64,000 nucleotides of DNA from Candidatus Zhuqueibacterota bacterium (GTDB taxonomy: Bacteria; Zhuqueibacterota; Zhuqueibacteria; Oceanimicrobiales; Oceanimicrobiaceae): the NCBI GenBank assembly GCA_029262055.1, contig JAJDAD010000062.1:17876-81875 (forward strand), written 5' to 3'. A program made the position numbers and the translations under genes. Shown piece after piece: positions 61,961 through 64,000 of the stretch (the first letter of the stretch is position 1; every line of letters starts with the position of its first letter). Under the pieces are notes generated by a model that worked only from the letters and a program-made list of their open reading frames with translations, did no database searches and was not told where the DNA came from.

Positions 61961-62593
61961 ATGCGAATCCTGGTGCCGGTTTCCGGCGTTCTGTTGTGGG
62001 TTTTGGCCCAGACCACTGTCCTGTATGCCGGACCGAGTCTGATCATCTCAGAAATCCTGTATGATGCGCCAGCACCTGAGTCGGATGAAGAGTGGATTGA
62101 AATCTTTAATGCAACGGGAAATACCATCGATATTGGGGGCTACACGTTCGGTGACAACACCGCCTCCACTTACACGGTTGCCACAGGCACCATGGTCCAG
62201 CCGGGCCAGACCATGGTATTTGCACGGGACGCAACATTCTTTCAGGCCCGCTACGGGTTCTCCCCTGATTTCGGAGACTTCTCTTTGGGCTTAAACAACA
62301 CAGGGGACAAGCTCGTGTTTCGTGATTTGGCCAAGGCACTGGTAGACTCGGTAGCCTGGGAAAACCATGTGCCGGGTTGGAGTATTCTCGCCAATGACAA
62401 CCAATCCTTAAAACGATTTGCTACAGCCATCAGTCCAGCCTCATGGCTCAGCAATCAAACACCGGACCCGGGGAATCCCGCACCAATTCCGGAGCCCGCT
62501 ACTTTCGTACTCATGGCCACCGGCCTGGGCGCCTTGCGCTGGGTCCGCAAGCACGCAAAGAGACGCAAAGACTCATACTTTAAGAATTCTTAA
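61961..62593 (+). CDS. Secreted lamin-tail-domain protein with PEP-CTERM anchor
   Basis: About 210 residues from the ATG at 61961; six further residues are possible. The signal peptide (MRILVPVSGVLLWVLAQTTVLYA) is followed by a lamin-tail (LTD) domain. Its typical core is LIISEILYDAPAPESDEEWI then NATGNTIDIGGYTFGD, and it ends before ANDNQSLKRF. The C-terminus is a PEP-CTERM sorting signal: PIPEPATFVLMATGLGALRW and a basic run (VRKHAKRRK). PEP-CTERM proteins are anchored and processed by exosortase (EpsH-like), not seen in this window. The tail DNA (CACGCAAAGAGACGCAAAG) resembles the GCAAAG repeat near 56.5 kb. Confidence 0.83.
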   Translation: MRILVPVSGVLLWVLAQTTVLYAGPSLIISEILYDAPAPESDEEWIEIFNATGNTIDIGGYTFGDNTASTYTVATGTMVQPGQTMVFARDATFFQARYGFSPDFGDFSLGLNNTGDKLVFRDLAKALVDSVAWENHVPGWSILANDNQSLKRFATAISPASWLSNQTPDPGNPAPIPEPATFVLMATGLGALRWVRKHAKRRKDSYFKNS

Positions 62594-62633
62594 TTTGGTA
62601 GTCAGGCGCCGGGTGCCTATCTTAGAATAACTT

Positions 62634-63473
62634 ATGACTCATTCCAAAGACCTCGAAAACTTTCTGCCAAAAACGACCAAGGTGAAAAGCAAATCCCCTG
62701 GTGCGAAGCTTTTTGGTTTCATAAATGGGCTTTTCGTCATTGTCCTGCTGGTCTTCGCCGGACTAAAAGCATCTTCAGCTCTGGTGGACGTTTCTCAGAA
62801 CATCACGGGCGGGAAACTGGTCGATTTCACCCGCATTCTTGTTTTCGGATTCTTCACCCGAATTGGCGCACTGCTTTTGCTTCTGCTCCTGGTGTATGAT
62901 CTGTTCTATTTCATCAGATGGTCGAGGGCGCTCAAGTTTACTCAAAACATGATATGCCCGCATTGTGAAACCAGATTGCGACGCAAACACAGGAAGACAT
63001 TCGACCAGATTATCTCGAAACTGTTTCCGCTGCGCAGATACGGCTGCCGCAAATGCGAGGTCGATTTTCTGGTGCCGAAATATACTGAGGAGAAACTGGG
63101 GAAACGGGAGACGTTTTTCAGCCCGGATGAAATCGATGAATCAGTCGCTGCAAGATTTGAATTTGCGGCTGTTGCACACGGCCTGCAGCGGGAATTGCAG
63201 GAGCTTTTGCATGCCGGTGAAACAGAGCTGGTCCAGCTCCTGAAGAACAGGCTCCCCGAGATCAGCGAAGCCGATATCATAACATTACTAAAACAGGCTC
63301 ACGTCCGCATCGCGACAAATCCTCAGGAGTATGAGGAAACGGCTACGTTGCAGCGCGAACAACAGACACAAAGTATCACTACGAGTCAAACCGCAGACAG
63401 CACCGTTGACGCCAACGGGAATCCACCTGAGCCAACCGCCACACAAACGATGAATGGCGGTGGCATGCAATAG
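62634..63473 (+). CDS. Membrane protein with cytoplasmic zinc ribbon, unknown
   Basis: 279 residues. Two probable membrane helices (about 27-48 and 68-95) are followed by a zinc ribbon of four cysteines (MICPHCETRLRRKH ... YGCRKCEVDF). An acidic helical region (FEFAAVAHGLQRELQELLHAGETELVQLLKNR) and a Gln/Thr-rich low-complexity tail (QREQQTQSITTSQTADSTVD) complete it. No family was recognised. The ribbon and the helices suggest a regulatory or scaffolding role at the inner membrane. It begins 40 bases after the PEP-CTERM gene and might be co-transcribed. Confidence 0.6.
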   Translation: MTHSKDLENFLPKTTKVKSKSPGAKLFGFINGLFVIVLLVFAGLKASSALVDVSQNITGGKLVDFTRILVFGFFTRIGALLLLLLLVYDLFYFIRWSRALKFTQNMICPHCETRLRRKHRKTFDQIISKLFPLRRYGCRKCEVDFLVPKYTEEKLGKRETFFSPDEIDESVAARFEFAAVAHGLQRELQELLHAGETELVQLLKNRLPEISEADIITLLKQAHVRIATNPQEYEETATLQREQQTQSITTSQTADSTVDANGNPPEPTATQTMNGGGMQ

Positions 63474-63609
63474 CAGTTCTTGTTTGCCGGCACCCGACCT
63501 CGCCTCATCGACCTGCCCACACCCTCTACTTTCTCTATATTAACGTGAGTTCGACGTAAGGGATCCTTTAATTGAATCGCCATAACAGATTGTTTTCATT
63601 GGAATAAGT

Positions 63610-63673
63610 GCTGGTTCTTCCGTAAGTTGTTTTTGACAAATAACTTGCATACGTACAAAAAGGAAGAACCAGC
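63610..63673 (+). promoter_or_regulatory. Inverted repeat enclosing the transposase promoter and ribosome site
   Basis: GCTGGTTCTTCC (63610-63621) and GGAAGAACCAGC (63662-63673) are a perfect 12-bp inverted pair; the right arm ends immediately before the transposase ATG and includes its GGAAG site. TTGACA at 63633 lies between the arms, though a good -10 box is missing. See the finding on readthrough control. Confidence 0.55.
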
Positions 63674-64000
63674 ATGCAATACTTTGACCTTGCTACTGAA
63701 ATCTTTGTATCTATTGATGACTTCTATGCTGAATTTAACCATCAGCTCAAGAAATTTCAATTGTCTGGAGAGAAAAAACGCCGAAATCGGTCATTCTTGA
63801 TGTCGGGCAGCGAAGTGATGACCATCGTTGTGTTGTTTCATTTGAGTCAGCACAAGAATCTAAAGCACTTCTATCTCTACTATGTCAAGAAACATATGCA
63901 GGCTGAATTTCCTAAAACCGTCTCTTACAATCGCTTTGTTGAACTCATGCGCTCGGTGCTGTTGCCACTGACAATTTATCTGAAGAGTTGCCGCTCCGGC
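63674..64000 (+). mobile_element. IS982-family transposase, N-terminal part (runs off window)
   Basis: An open frame from the ATG at 63674 to the right edge, at least 109 residues. MQYFDLATEIFVSIDDFYAEF, then MSGSEVMTIVVLFHLSQHKN, LKHFYLYYVKKHMQAEFPKT and VSYNRFVELM match the N-terminal part of IS982-type DDE transposases, whose helical start precedes the DDE core. The catalytic core lies outside the window. The left end of the element is in the 50-100 bases before the gene. Confidence 0.85.

Overview
The window is chromosomal DNA from a Gram-negative bacterium, most likely an uncultured member of the FCB superphylum (Calditrichota/KSB1-like; this assignment is inference). Direct support comes from an LptF/LptG pair, apolipoprotein N-acyltransferase, PorV-like and PorP/SprF-like outer-membrane barrels, lipoproteins, and two large secreted beta-propeller proteins. 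Those two end in type IX secretion-style C-terminal domains (the YPNPFNP motif, and a PNPFTPNNDGFND gliding-type tail). One protein instead carries a PEP-CTERM tail.

Layout. 1-7 kb: a cut-off secreted protein, lptF-lptG, and an outer-membrane barrel with a large cell-envelope protein on the opposite strand. 7-12 kb: an alkylation/oxidation repair run (alkA, ogt, msrB), an acyltransferase, a cupin, a DUF1835 protein and a small sulfotransferase-like protein. 12-15 kb: three-subunit proton-translocating transhydrogenase (pntA1-pntA2-pntB). 15-28 kb: housekeeping genes, nearly all on the minus strand: clpS/mutY, greA (plus strand), sfsA, recO, mgtE, rsmA, tatD, metG, ricT, holB and an EnvC-like protein with an incomplete LytM site. 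The order holB-ricT-metG-tatD-rsmA is an old conserved neighbourhood. 28-36 kb: an MFS transporter, an aldo/keto reductase, a T9SS-type FG-GAP protein, a secreted hydrolase, a frameshifted NHL-propeller remnant and a PQQ-like propeller.

37.6-42.7 kb is an AT-richer, apparently acquired six-gene operon. It holds the permease, binding protein and ATPase of a NitT/TauT-type ABC transporter, interleaved with a membrane-anchored unknown protein, a SAM methyltransferase and a membrane-anchored pentapeptide-repeat protein. I know of no described system with this composition. It is followed by two structured repeats and a DUF2442/DUF4160 pair whose second gene is frameshifted.

43.9-55.8 kb (minus strand) is the other unusual locus. 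In transcription order it encodes a TPR lipoprotein, a giant secreted propeller/Ig protein with a gliding-type C-terminal domain, a PorP/SprF-like barrel, a TolQ/ExbB-like channel fused to an Ig-like domain, two ExbD/TolR proteins, a TonB-like protein, a second TPR lipoprotein and a secreted protein. It reads as one envelope machine: a proton-driven motor, a periplasm-spanning link, an outer-membrane barrel and a surface adhesin.

55.8-64 kb: a gene-poor stretch with inverted repeats and a GxxExxY-gene remnant, then a lone response regulator, a NUDIX hydrolase, mutM, lnt, a lipoprotein, a lamin-tail/PEP-CTERM protein, a zinc-ribbon membrane protein, and the start of an IS982-family element running off the right edge. 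I found no rRNA, tRNA or CRISPR array.
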